From the NCBI GenBank assembly GCA_016282015.1, contig JAEEJS010000053.1, positions 1-64,000 on the forward strand: a stretch of DNA of 64,000 nucleotides. Direction: 5' to 3'. The translations under genes were made by a program, and so were the position numbers. Of the stretch, positions 7,848 to 16,582 are shown piece after piece (the first letter of the stretch is position 1; the number at the start of each line of letters is the position of its first letter). The notes under the pieces are model-generated. The model had not been told where the DNA came from, did not search any database, and saw only the letters and a program-made list of their open reading frames with translations. The stretch comes from Bacteroidales bacterium (GTDB taxonomy: Bacteria > Bacteroidota > Bacteroidia > Bacteroidales > F082).

Positions 7848-9416
7848 TTATAATATGTCATCCAAATCAATTTCCGACGTCTTGGTGTGAAGCTTCATTC
7901 TCAACAGCAGTTGGTCGGTATCCATCATCATTATAGGATCTGAACTGATTTCGTCGGTTTGCCATCCCATGTCGATAACCATCTTGTTGGCTCTCATGAT
8001 ATGCTTAAGGCGCTCTCCGGTGAAAGGCTCAACGTCAATTTCCTTGATCTCGTCATCGATAGAGTATTCAAGGAGCTGAGTGTTGTTAAACAGTGAGTCA
8101 AGAAGCAAGTTGTTTCTCATGAAGTACACCTGCATATCCATATCAATTTTGATCTTGCTGTTATATTGTACAATGAAATCCAGTTCATCGAAGTAGTTGT
8201 CAATTTTGTCAATTTCATTGTTACTGCCCGAGAAATTGACATCCAGAGTGTCGCGATAGCGCACATCCGACAGTTTGAACTCAAACGGCATCTCAACCGA
8301 GCCTATAACATCGATTGAAGAGGTGTCGGAAATGGTGAAAGGCTGGTCGGCCTCAGCAATGGTTATTTCGCCACGGAAGTCGAGGCGTGTGAAATTGGAC
8401 AAGGCGTCTATCTGCTCAACAAAACCGGTGATAGGTGTGCTGTAGTATTCCCCTTCGGTAGGCTCCACAGTTATCTCGACATAGTCGTCAGCAAGCAGGT
8501 CGACAGTCTGTCCGTCGGCTGTTCTGAACTCAAACGTGTTAATGTCTCCATGGGCACTCAAGCCGAAGGTATTTTTATACTTCATTTCTATGGTCGGTAT
8601 AGGCAGCAGGAAACTTCCCGAGACATGATTAATACCGAAATCAATATTGTTATGCATTTCGAATATGGAATCTATAGGCTTGGTTACTATGCCGTACACC
8701 GTATTGAACCTCACGTCTGTGAGACCGCCTGTGAGACGGCAGCTGTAATCACCACCCTGGAAGCCGATGCTCGGATCGTAATGGAAAACGATTTTGGCCG
8801 AGAAAGCCACCGTGTCGTCCTCCGGCACGAAACTGCAACCCGCAAGGTCAACTTCGCATTCGCTGTTGCCAGGATAATTGAAGGTTACCTCGAAGCGGTT
8901 CCCGTCGGTCATTTGAAGCTGATCTGAAAAGACCACTATCTGCTTCAGCATCGGGATTGACGGAGTGACGTTGAATCCGAAAGCCAGGACTCCGCTGCGC
9001 AGAAGCACCTCGTCGATAATGAATCCGTCGTAGTGGAACGGGAATGTGGCGAAACGGTCAACGCTCAAAGTGGTGTCTTTCTCAGACTGCGCACTGACAG
9101 AAGGCAGAGTGAAATCAGTGACGGTGTTGAAATCGACATCATCGATGTTACTTAGGAAATCGCTGGCTTTGATGACATCTTTGATAGTGTCGGCGTAGTA
9201 AGCGAAAATAGAGTCGTTTCTCACACGCAGCCAACTTTGAGTGGAAGCGTCCATCTGATGGATGACATCTTTCAGTGAGAGAGTGTTGTTGTAGAGAGCC
9301 AGCGCAAACTGGGTGTCCACAGCGACAGTCTTGACGCCCTTTTTCTTACAGGATGCCATGGCAAGCACCATACAAGCGGTAAGAATAATCGTGGTTAATG
9401 TAAATTTGTTTTTCAT
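7848..9416 (-). CDS. Lipoprotein of unknown function
   Basis: 522 residues beginning with a lipoprotein signal: hydrophobic core, then LAMASC as lipobox with Cys23 as lipidation site, followed by a KKK run. The mature part is acidic and rich in beta-strand patterns, without a motif I recognise. First gene of an operon with the barrel protein at 6417-7835 (12-bp gap), from a promoter at 9472-9479. An outer-membrane or periplasmic partner of the barrel is a reasonable inference, nothing more. Confidence 0.7.
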   Translation of the reverse strand: MKNKFTLTTIILTACMVLAMASCKKKGVKTVAVDTQFALALYNNTLSLKDVIHQMDASTQSWLRVRNDSIFAYYADTIKDVIKASDFLSNIDDVDFNTVTDFTLPSVSAQSEKDTTLSVDRFATFPFHYDGFIIDEVLLRSGVLAFGFNVTPSIPMLKQIVVFSDQLQMTDGNRFEVTFNYPGNSECEVDLAGCSFVPEDDTVAFSAKIVFHYDPSIGFQGGDYSCRLTGGLTDVRFNTVYGIVTKPIDSIFEMHNNIDFGINHVSGSFLLPIPTIEMKYKNTFGLSAHGDINTFEFRTADGQTVDLLADDYVEITVEPTEGEYYSTPITGFVEQIDALSNFTRLDFRGEITIAEADQPFTISDTSSIDVIGSVEMPFEFKLSDVRYRDTLDVNFSGSNNEIDKIDNYFDELDFIVQYNSKIKIDMDMQVYFMRNNLLLDSLFNNTQLLEYSIDDEIKEIDVEPFTGERLKHIMRANKMVIDMGWQTDEISSDPIMMMDTDQLLLRMKLHTKTSEIDLDDIL

Positions 9417-9471
9417 TTTAGTTTATTTTTGATTGAATTATAATACTGACTTACCAATGATTATTTGGGCT

Positions 9472-9479
9472 CAAAGATA
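9472..9479 (-). promoter_or_regulatory. Promoter -7 element for lipoprotein/barrel operon
   Basis: Minus strand TATCTTTG, 55 bp before the start codon, so a leader of about 48 nt is expected. Confidence 0.55.
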
Positions 9480-9543
9480 GTGATTATTTCAATATGATTG
9501 AGTTTTGAGCGCCTTTTTTATTTTTAAAAAAATTTTGAAAATT

Positions 9544-9577
9544 TTTGTGGGGAGTAATAAAAAAAGTTGTAATTTTG
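9544..9577 (+). promoter_or_regulatory. Promoter of rpsO
   Basis: TTTG at 9544-9547 and TAATTTTG at 9570-9577, spacer 22 bp; start codon 29 bp further on. Confidence 0.65.
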
Positions 9578-9606
9578 CGGCTCGAAAAAGTTAGAAGAAA
9601 AAAGAT

Positions 9607-9876
9607 ATGTATTTAACTGCAGAAAAGAAACAAGAGATTTTCACACAGTACGGTAAAAACGCACAGGATACCGGCTCAGCGGAAGGACAGATTGCACTGT
9701 TCACATTCAGAATCAAGAATTTGACAGAACACATGAAAGGCGCAAGGAAAGATTTAGCCACCAAGCGTTCATTGGTTGCTCTCGTTGGTAAGAGAAGAAA
9801 GCTCCTCGCCTACCTCAAGAAAACTGATATCGAAAGATATCGTAACATCGTCAAGGAATTAGGTTTAAGAAAATAA
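9607..9876 (+). CDS. rpsO: 30S ribosomal protein S15
   Basis: 89 residues, the normal size of S15, which binds 16S rRNA in the platform of the small subunit. Signature segments are YGKNAQDTGSAEGQIALFT, the central helix region and the ending YRNIVKELGLRK. It precedes pnp, the classical rpsO-pnp order, but a strong terminator and 116 bp separate them here. Confidence 0.97.
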   Translation: MYLTAEKKQEIFTQYGKNAQDTGSAEGQIALFTFRIKNLTEHMKGARKDLATKRSLVALVGKRRKLLAYLKKTDIERYRNIVKELGLRK

Positions 9877-9890
9877 AAGCGTTGTTTTTG

Positions 9891-9940
9891 CAATGCGCAT
9901 AGCGAAAAAAGGCATCGTCAGATTGCCTTTTTTCGCATTG
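9891..9940 (+). terminator. Terminator between rpsO and pnp
   Basis: GCGAAAAAAGGCA at 9902-9914 pairs with TGCCTTTTTTCGC at 9924-9936; CAATGCG (9891-9897) and CGCATTG (9934-9940) give an alternative outer pairing. It may only attenuate read-through into pnp, for which I saw no TAnnTTTG promoter. Confidence 0.75.
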
Positions 9941-9992
9941 TTGTACTCTAATTCCAAATCACTTTATTTATTTTTATATAAAAAGATTTATT

Positions 9993-12215
9993 ATGGGTCC
10001 AGAAGGAATCAAACAGACAATACAGACTGGTAGAGATACCATCACCATAGAGACAGGTCGTCTGGCCAAGCAGGCCGACGGTGCAGCCGTTGTAAGATGC
10101 GGCAACACAGTGCTCCTGGCCACCGTAGTGGCAGCCAAGGAAGCCAAAGACGACGTCGATTTTCTGCCTCTTTCAGTAGATTACAAAGAAAAATACGCCG
10201 CTACAGGCAAATTCCCGGGCGGTTTCTTCAAACGCGAAGGCAAGCCTTCAGACTACGAAATTCTGATTTCACGTCTGGTAGACCGCGCCATCCGTCCTTT
10301 GTTCCCTGATGATTTCCACGCAGAAATCCAGGTGCAGATCACACTGCTTTCAGGCGAAAAGAACATGCTTCCTGACGCTTACGCAGCTTTGGCAGCCTCA
10401 TCGGCTATCGCAGTTTCAGACATCCCGTTTAACGGTCCTATCTCAGAGGTCCGCGTGGCTATGATCAACGGCGAATACGTCATCAACCCACGTCAGGATG
10501 AACTCGATAATGCCGACCTCGAACTTATGGTAGGTGCCACAATGAAGGACATCTGCATGGTGGAAGGCGAATCGAAAGAGATTTCAGAAGCACAGATGAT
10601 TGGCGCTTTGAAGGCTGCTCACGAGGCCATCAAAGGTCAGGTGCAGGCTCAGTTGGACCTCGCCTCACACGTTGAGAAGGCCAACCCTAAACGCGAGTAC
10701 TGCCATGAAGTCAACGACGAGGATCTCCGCGCCGACATGATGGCATGCTGCTACAAGCCATGCTACGATTTCGCTCTCACAGGCAACGCCAACAAGCACG
10801 AGCGCGAGGACGCTTTCGCAGCAATTCTTGAGAATTATCTCACAAAATATACCGAAGAGGAACTCGAAGAGAAGACTCCGATGGCAAAGCGTTACTTCCA
10901 TGACATCGAGCGCAAGGCTGTGCGCGACGCCATCCTTATCGAGCGCAAGCGTCTCGACGGACGTAAGCTCGACCAGATCCGTCCTATTTGGACAGAGGTC
11001 GACGTATTGCCATCATGCCACGGTTCAGCCATTTTCACACGTGGTGAAACTCAGGCTCTGGTTACAGTAACATTGGGCACCAAGCTCGACGAGCAGACCA
11101 TTGACGGCGCTGTCGTTGAAGGCACAAGCAACTTCATGCTGCACTACAACTTCCCAAGCTTCGCCACAGGCGAATGCAAGGCAAGCCGCGGTGTGAGCCG
11201 TCGTGAAGTGGGTCACGGCAACCTGGCCGAGAGAGCTCTCAAGAACATGATCCCAGGTCCGGATGAGAACCCATACACCATCCGCGTGGTATCTGATATC
11301 CTCGAGTCGAACGGCTCATCATCAATGGCTTCAGTGTGCGGCGGCACATTGGCTTTGATGGATGCCGGCGTTAAGATGAGAAAGCCTGTGGCAGGTATCG
11401 CTATGGGTCTTATCACAGACAATGAGAAATACGCTGTCTTGTCAGATATCCTTGGCGATGAGGACCACCTCGGCGACATGGACTTCAAGGTGACAGGAAC
11501 AGTTGACGGCATCACAGCATGCCAGATGGATATAAAGGTTGACGGTCTCTCATACGAAGTGCTGTCAGAAGCTCTCGAGCAGGCTAAGGCCGGCAGAATG
11601 CACATACTCGGTGAGATGGCCAAGACCATCACAGAGCCTCGTGCCGACTACAGAGAGTTCGTTCCTCGCATCGAGAAGATCATCATTCCTAAGGACTTCA
11701 TCGGCGCAGTTATCGGACCTGGCGGAAAAGTGGTTCAAGAGATTCAGAAGTCGACCAATACCGTCATCGTCATCACTGAAGACGAAAAATGCGGCATGGT
11801 GGAGATCGCTTCAACCAACAAGGATGACCTCGAGGCAGCCAAGGCACGCGTCCGCGCTATCGTTGCAGTTCCTGAGGTTGGCGAAGTTTACGACGGCACA
11901 GTGAAGTCAATCATGCCGTTCGGCGCTTTCGTCGAGATTCTCCCTGGCAAAGACGGTCTGCTCCACATCTCTGAGATTGATTACAAACGTCTTGAGTCAA
12001 TGGACGGCGTCCTCAATGAGGGTGACAAGATTCAGGTGAAGCTCATCGACATCGACCAGAAGACCGGCAAGCTCCGTCTGTCACGCAAGGCTTTGCTTCC
12101 TAAACCGGAAGGTTATGTAGAGAAGCCTGAGAGACCTCGCGGCGAGCATAAGGGCGGCGAACATAAAGACCACAAAGGGGGCGAGCATAAAGGTCCAAGA
12201 CACGAGAAGAAGTAA
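9993..12215 (+). CDS. pnp: Polynucleotide phosphorylase
   Basis: 740 residues: a 3'-5' exoribonuclease/polymerase of the RNA degradation machinery. Two RNase PH cores are visible: the first with [18 protein letters not shown] and [11 protein letters not shown], the second with the [20 protein letters not shown] and [14 protein letters not shown] segments. A KH domain ([17 protein letters not shown], near residue 565) and an S1 domain (from about residue 627, ending [10 protein letters not shown]) follow. The C-terminal ~35 residues form a His/Lys-rich tail with three GEHK units. The start ATG 9993 gives a short N-terminus before the GRLAKQADG motif. Followed 17 bp later by the sigma factor gene, likely cotranscribed. 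Confidence 0.97.
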   Translation: MGPEGIKQTIQTGRDTITIETGRLAKQADGAAVVRCGNTVLLATVVAAKEAKDDVDFLPLSVDYKEKYAATGKFPGGFFKREGKPSDYEILISRLVDRAIRPLFPDDFHAEIQVQITLLSGEKNMLPDAYAALAASSAIAVSDIPFNGPISEVRVAMINGEYVINPRQDELDNADLELMVGATMKDICMVEGESKEISEAQMIGALKAAHEAIKGQVQAQLDLASHVEKANPKREYCHEVNDEDLRADMMACCYKPCYDFALTGNANKHEREDAFAAILENYLTKYTEEELEEKTPMAKRYFHDIERKAVRDAILIERKRLDGRKLDQIRPIWTEVDVLPSCHGSAIFTRGETQALVTVTLGTKLDEQTIDGAVVEGTSNFMLHYNFPSFATGECKASRGVSRREVGHGNLAERALKNMIPGPDENPYTIRVVSDILESNGSSSMASVCGGTLALMDAGVKMRKPVAGIAMGLITDNEKYAVLSDILGDEDHLGDMDFKVTGTVDGITACQMDIKVDGLSYEVLSEALEQAKAGRMHILGEMAKTITEPRADYREFVPRIEKIIIPKDFIGAVIGPGGKVVQEIQKSTNTVIVITEDEKCGMVEIASTNKDDLEAAKARVRAIVAVPEVGEVYDGTVKSIMPFGAFVEILPGKDGLLHISEIDYKRLESMDGVLNEGDKIQVKLIDIDQKTGKLRLSRKALLPKPEGYVEKPERPRGEHKGGEHKDHKGGEHKGPRHEKK

Positions 12216-12232
12216 ATCTTAATAAATAAAAT

Positions 12233-13096
12233 ATGAGGCAGTTAAAGATTACCAAACAAGTTACCAACAGGGAAACAGCTTCTTTGGATAAGTATCTCCA
12301 AGAGATTGGTAAGGTTGAATTGATAACGGCTGACGAAGAAGTCGAGCTGGCGCAGCGCATCCGTCAAGGCGATATGGCCGCATTGGAGAAGCTCACCAAG
12401 GCCAATTTGAGATTCGTCGTCTCCGTGTCAAAGCAATACCAAAATCAAGGATTAAGCCTCCCCGACCTCATCAATGAGGGCAACCTTGGACTTATCAAGG
12501 CGGCACGCCGCTTTGACGAGACCAGAGGTTTTAAGTTCATCTCTTACGCTGTATGGTGGATACGCCAATCCATTCTTCAGGCTCTTGCAGAACAATCACG
12601 TATCGTCCGACTTCCATTGAACAAGATCGGCTCGATCAACAAAATTAACAAGACATACGCAAAGCTGGAGCAGGAATTTGAGCGCGAACCTAATGCCGAA
12701 GAGATAGCTGAAGTCCTCGACCTCACCGAAGCCGAAGTCAAGGAATCGATGAAGAACGCAGGCCGTCATGTGTCAATGGACGCACCGCTCGTGCAGGATG
12801 AAGACAACAATATGTACGACGTCTTAAAGAGTGACGAAGTGGTGACACCTGAGACCGAGCTCCTTTACGAATCACTCCGTAAGGAAATCGACCGCGCAAT
12901 CTCAACTTTGACTCAACGCGAAGCCGACGTCGTCCGTCTCTATTTCGGACTCAACGGCGGTCATCCTATGACTTTGGAAGAGATTGGTGAGAAGTTTGAC
13001 CTCACACGCGAACGCGTGCGTCAGATCAAGGAGAAGGCAATCCGCCGCTTGAAACACACAAGCAGAAGCAAGATTCTCAAGAGTTATCTTGGTTGA
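12233..13096 (+). CDS. rpoD: Primary RNA polymerase sigma factor, Bacteroidota type
   Basis: 287 residues, the short group 1 sigma factor of Bacteroidota that lacks region 1.1. It begins [14 protein letters not shown], as in Bacteroides primary sigma factors. Region 2 includes [16 protein letters not shown] and [15 protein letters not shown]; region 3 has VSMDAPL; region 4.2 ends [18 protein letters not shown] then the final helix. It should recognise the TAnnTTTG promoters found throughout this window. It follows pnp by 17 bp and is closed by a terminator. Confidence 0.95.
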   Translation: MRQLKITKQVTNRETASLDKYLQEIGKVELITADEEVELAQRIRQGDMAALEKLTKANLRFVVSVSKQYQNQGLSLPDLINEGNLGLIKAARRFDETRGFKFISYAVWWIRQSILQALAEQSRIVRLPLNKIGSINKINKTYAKLEQEFEREPNAEEIAEVLDLTEAEVKESMKNAGRHVSMDAPLVQDEDNNMYDVLKSDEVVTPETELLYESLRKEIDRAISTLTQREADVVRLYFGLNGGHPMTLEEIGEKFDLTRERVRQIKEKAIRRLKHTSRSKILKSYLG

Positions 13097-13124
13097 TCTT
13101 ACATTATTGAATTATTAAGGACTT

Positions 13125-13156
13125 AACAGGGCCGGGAACGGTCCTGTTATTTTTTT
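13125..13156 (+). terminator. Terminator of pnp-rpoD
   Basis: AACAGGGCC pairs with GGTCCTGTT (one G-U pair) around GGGAAC, then a T run that overlaps the last codons of the convergent lipoprotein gene. Confidence 0.8.
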
Positions 13157-13965
13157 AATACCAGCAGATCTTTTCTGATATGCTGCATTATGTTGATGCT
13201 TTCCTCAAGTGTATCGTAGAAAAAGACCCAAATAGTCTGGTTTACATAGTCGACAGCCGCTATGTACCCGTCTTCACCATACTGTCCGGCTTCAGGCATT
13301 ATTGAAGATGGCTGTTTCATTTGTCCGAACATAGTCTGAGCATCGAGCACAGTGTCGTTGTATGCCAGGCCGTAATTGTTCAATCTGTCAGCAACAGTCT
13401 GCAGTATGCGCTTGACAGCTGTTGTGTCTTTAAACTCCATACCGAAGCACATATCACCCATAAAGTCGATGTCATCGTTGATGATAATCGATGCGTTATG
13501 AACACCGCTGTCCGATTCGAGCAGCGAATTGAGTGCCATACTGAATTCATTTATTATGGCTTGGGCAAAAACTTCAATCTCCTCGTCGCTTAAATGCTCT
13601 TTGGTATAAACATTGTCACCGACAGGCATTTGCGCATCCCAATTCATTCCGATTTCAACTGAATAATCCGGAGCTGGAATAGTATCGCCCATGATACCGG
13701 ATATCAGTTGTTTTGCCCCTGTAAAATCTTCTAATAGCCATTGCCAAATAGTTTCGTCTTCTGCATGAATCATCACTGTATTGATTTCATTGCCATGGAC
13801 TTCGAAATCACTGAGATAGGCTACTGTAAGATTTGTGCTGTCGGCGTATTTGAAGTAAAGCTCCATGGCCGGATTGCTTTGCTTATCAGAACCGCTCCTA
13901 TGGCAGGAACAGGTAGCAAACAACGCGAGCAGCAATAGAATCAATATATTTAGGTAATATCTCAT
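13147..13965 (-). CDS. Lipoprotein, last gene of ECF sigma operon
   Basis: 272 residues. The N-terminus is a lipoprotein signal, with FATCSC as lipobox near residue 21 and then a polar linker. The mature domain is acidic, with DETIWQWLLEDFTGA and a C-terminal IWVFFYDTLEESINIMQHI segment; I do not recognise a family. It is separated from the preceding membrane protein by 4 bp and so is probably expressed with the ECF sigma factor. It might be a target or a sensor of that system, but nothing in the sequence shows which. Confidence 0.65.
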   Translation of the reverse strand: MRYYLNILILLLLALFATCSCHRSGSDKQSNPAMELYFKYADSTNLTVAYLSDFEVHGNEINTVMIHAEDETIWQWLLEDFTGAKQLISGIMGDTIPAPDYSVEIGMNWDAQMPVGDNVYTKEHLSDEEIEVFAQAIINEFSMALNSLLESDSGVHNASIIINDDIDFMGDMCFGMEFKDTTAVKRILQTVADRLNNYGLAYNDTVLDAQTMFGQMKQPSSIMPEAGQYGEDGYIAAVDYVNQTIWVFFYDTLEESINIMQHIRKDLLVLKK

Positions 13966-13969
13966 ATTA

Positions 13970-14272
13970 TTATTCTTGATTGACTATTTTGTTGGCCGAG
14001 ATTATGACGTCCTGTGCCGAGCATCCCGAATTACAGAGGAATTTCACTTCGTTGTTTGGCAAAGTCAAGCCATATACAATCACCCCTGACAGCAGGCATG
14101 CGGCAGCTGCGTATGGAACCCAGAGTCTCTTTGTCTTTCCCTGACGTTGTGCTTTTTTCGCCATACTCAGTATGACATCATCACACGGGACGCTATTTTG
14201 CGCCTCATTAAGCGCATTCTCCCGTTTCTGCCATTGTATATCAAAACCGTTAGTATTCATATTTCCCTCCAT
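13970..14272 (-). CDS. Putative anti-sigma factor-like single-pass membrane protein
   Basis: 100 residues, with one hydrophobic segment (about residues 52-69, starting VPYAAAACLL) splitting a short charged cytosolic part from a short outer part that holds two Cys in an FLCNSGCSAQD context. Position two bases after an ECF sigma gene is typical of anti-sigma factors, but I see no ZAS or FecR motif, so this is inference from context. A start at the second Met (residue 5) is equally possible. Confidence 0.5.
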   Translation of the reverse strand: MEGNMNTNGFDIQWQKRENALNEAQNSVPCDDVILSMAKKAQRQGKTKRLWVPYAAAACLLSGVIVYGLTLPNNEVKFLCNSGCSAQDVIISANKIVNQE

Positions 14273-14274
14273 AA

Positions 14275-14817
14275 TTATTTTTGAATTTCTTTTTCAAACA
14301 ATTCTTTCAGTTGCTGTTTTGTGCGTGCTATACGCATTGCTACGGCCCCCTCCGTAAGGTCGGTCATCTCAGCTATTTCTTTATATGAAAAGCCGTCAAG
14401 GTGAGCTCTGATTATCATGCCGTTTTCTTCAGGGAGCCCACTGATCAACTGACGCAGCAATTGGCAGTTGTCATCGATCGCCTCGCCAGACATATTGTTT
14501 AATTCCCCATGAGCTTCAATTTGCTCTGTAGTTGGATATCTACTGTCTTTTCGACGAAGCATCAGCATGGTATTGGTAGCGACACGATATATCCAGGTGC
14601 GCTCTGAACTTCTTCCTTCGAAGGTGTCGAAATAGCGCCACAGACTGACTATAACCTCCTGCATACAGTCTTCAACTTTCCATGCTTTGCCAAGGCTGTA
14701 ATCAGAACAGATATGCCATATCAAAGCCTTGTTGCGCAACAGCATTGCGTTAAAGGCCTGTTCTTTGTTTGATTTATCTCTAATGGGAAACAACAAAGCG
14801 TTTTGTCTGATTATCAT
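14275..14817 (-). CDS. ECF-type RNA polymerase sigma factor
   Basis: 180 residues with sigma70 region 2 (VEDCMQEVIVSLWRYFDTFEG and WIYRVATNTMLMLRR, roughly residues 48-90) and region 4 (GFSYKEIAEMTDLTEGAVA then an Arg/Lys-rich helix near the C-terminus). It directs RNA polymerase to a small regulon. The chosen start overlaps the end of the upstream T9SS cargo gene by 38 bp; starting at Met25 would lose part of region 2.1, so the overlap is preferred. Second gene of a four-gene operon from the promoter at 15836-15843. Its signal is unknown. Confidence 0.88.
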   Translation of the reverse strand: MIIRQNALLFPIRDKSNKEQAFNAMLLRNKALIWHICSDYSLGKAWKVEDCMQEVIVSLWRYFDTFEGRSSERTWIYRVATNTMLMLRRKDSRYPTTEQIEAHGELNNMSGEAIDDNCQLLRQLISGLPEENGMIIRAHLDGFSYKEIAEMTDLTEGAVAMRIARTKQQLKELFEKEIQK

Positions 14818-15799
14818 TAATCTTTACGAAATACACGCCGTCATTGTAACCAGCTGTTGAGACAGTTATTGTATTTTCGAGGGTTTTGATCTCATCAACT
14901 TTTTGGCCCAGAGCATTGTAAACTGCTATGGTTTCAATGTTGTCACCTCTGATGGTCAGCACATCTTTGACCGGATTCGGATATAGTTTAAAACCATCGG
15001 TGCCGTTCTCTGAAACTCCTTCAAAGGTAATGCACTCAATGTTTGAAGGGTCGCTTTCTGCATAGCCCTCACAGTTGGCTGTAACTTTATAGCAGTATTC
15101 CTCCATGTCCTCCAAATCGCTATCAACGAATGAAGTCTCATTTACAGTTGCTATTTTTACGCCATCTCTATATACATTATAGGATATTGCCGTCTCTGAA
15201 GCAATCCAGTCCAATGCGACTTCGTCATTTGCCATTGTTAGAGAAAGATTTGACGGTGCGTCGCATTCTATTGTCTCGCAGTTGTATTGTTGTATGCCAT
15301 ACTGAGCCAAAGCGTTAATCACATCATTAGCCGAGAATGGATAAAGCTGTGTAAGTCCCTGAATCACAATACTTCTATCCGGCATAATAAGAATCAATGT
15401 CGGGCATGCCATAATACCGTACAGGTCGAAAATCTCATTTCCGCCACCTTCACTTCCTATAGTCGGATACTCTACGCCATATTGGTTGATCCATTGCTGA
15501 CAGTTGTTATTGTTGTCTATATATGATATCTCCATGAAGAAAACATCGTGTTGATTACAGCCGGTGGCTGTGTAGGCACCATTAATATAAGGTGCTATAA
15601 CCTGGCATTGTCCGCAAGTCAAAAAGAAGAAATCTATAAAAACTGCCTGTCCGCGGTCCAATATCTCAAATAGATGAATCTCATTGCCGTGACAATCGGT
15701 AGCCGTAAAGTCGACTGCTTCTGTAAGATTGGTGTTCTGTGCGTGAAGTCCTGCTGTTATTGCAAATAAAACAGCGATAATTGTTAAAAGTCTTTTCAT
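14780..15799 (-). CDS. Secreted thioredoxin-like protein with FN3-like region and T9SS sorting domain
   Basis: About 339 residues. A signal peptide (cleaved near residue 20, LHA-Q) leads into a redoxin/AhpC-TSA-like domain with a CxxC (Cys62-Gly-Gln-Cys65), then a fibronectin-III-like segment (LDWIASETAISYNVYRDG), then a type A T9SS C-terminal domain starting at LYPNPVKDVL and ending in KRFVVSH. It should pass the inner membrane by Sec and the outer membrane by T9SS. An in-frame start at 15847 lies before the -7 element, so ATG 15799 is used. It heads the ECF sigma operon and overlaps the sigma gene by 38 bp. Confidence 0.82.
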   Translation of the reverse strand: MKRLLTIIAVLFAITAGLHAQNTNLTEAVDFTATDCHGNEIHLFEILDRGQAVFIDFFFLTCGQCQVIAPYINGAYTATGCNQHDVFFMEISYIDNNNNCQQWINQYGVEYPTIGSEGGGNEIFDLYGIMACPTLILIMPDRSIVIQGLTQLYPFSANDVINALAQYGIQQYNCETIECDAPSNLSLTMANDEVALDWIASETAISYNVYRDGVKIATVNETSFVDSDLEDMEEYCYKVTANCEGYAESDPSNIECITFEGVSENGTDGFKLYPNPVKDVLTIRGDNIETIAVYNALGQKVDEIKTLENTITVSTAGYNDGVYFVKINDNQTKRFVVSH

Positions 15800-15835
15800 G
15801 TGATTATAATTTTCATTCAGTTTTATTATTAGGTG

Positions 15836-15843
15836 CAAATATA
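15836..15843 (-). promoter_or_regulatory. Promoter -7 element of the redoxin/ECF sigma operon
   Basis: Minus strand TATATTTG, 36 bp before the chosen start. It fits the primary sigma consensus, so at least basal expression need not depend on the ECF sigma factor. Confidence 0.6.
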
Positions 15844-15897
15844 TCAAAAAACTAACATGGATTTTTTTTATTTTTCACTTCTTCCAAAAACTTTTAT

Positions 15898-15905
15898 TAT
15901 CTTTG
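15898..15905 (+). promoter_or_regulatory. Promoter -7 element of rpe-pepD
   Basis: TATCTTTG, 25 bp before the rpe start codon. Confidence 0.6.
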
Positions 15906-15930
15906 CAGGATATATTAAAACATTTTAACA

Positions 15931-16578
15931 ATGCAGAAACTTATTGCTCCATCGTTGCTTTCAGCTGATTTCTTGAATCTTTCGAAAGATATCGATATGG
16001 TTAACCGCAGTCAGGCAGATTGGTTTCATTGCGACATTATGGACGGAGTGTTCGTGCCGAATATCTCCTACGGCATTCCATTGGTGCAGGCCATCAAGAA
16101 AGAGGCTAAAAAGCCTCTCGACGTGCATCTCATGATTGTCGAACCTGACCGTTATTTCGAGAAGTTCCGCGACGCGGGAGCCGATATCATCACCTTCCAC
16201 TACGAGGCAAGCACCCACATACATCGTAGCGTGCAGATGCTGAAATCACTCGGCGTGAAAGCCGGCGTGGTGCTTAACCCGCATACCTCAGTGACACTGT
16301 TGGAAGACATCCTCGGCGACTTAGACCTTGTATTATTAATGTCAGTGAATCCGGGATTCGGCGGACAGAAATTCATCGAACGCACTTACGCCAAGATTGA
16401 AAAACTGCGTCAGATGATTGAAAATCAAGGATTGAAGACCTTGATTGAAGTCGACGGCGGAGTGAATGTCGAGAACGCACCGAAACTGTTCAATGCAGGA
16501 GCTGATGTATTGGTTGCAGGAAACGCTGTGTTCAAATCGGAAGATCCAATAAAGACAATAGAATTATTAAAACATTAA
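15931..16578 (+). CDS. rpe: Ribulose-phosphate 3-epimerase
   Basis: 215 residues, a TIM-barrel enzyme interconverting ribulose 5-phosphate and xylulose 5-phosphate in the pentose phosphate pathway. Typical motifs: SLLSADF at the N-terminus, FHCDIMDGVFVPN, PLDVHLMI, LVLLMSVNPGFGGQKF and the phosphate-binding EVDGGVN and LVAGNAVF segments. Length is normal. It lies 4 bp before the dipeptidase gene and is probably cotranscribed with it. Confidence 0.97.
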   Translation: MQKLIAPSLLSADFLNLSKDIDMVNRSQADWFHCDIMDGVFVPNISYGIPLVQAIKKEAKKPLDVHLMIVEPDRYFEKFRDAGADIITFHYEASTHIHRSVQMLKSLGVKAGVVLNPHTSVTLLEDILGDLDLVLLMSVNPGFGGQKFIERTYAKIEKLRQMIENQGLKTLIEVDGGVNVENAPKLFNAGADVLVAGNAVFKSEDPIKTIELLKH

Positions 16579-16582
16579 TATC

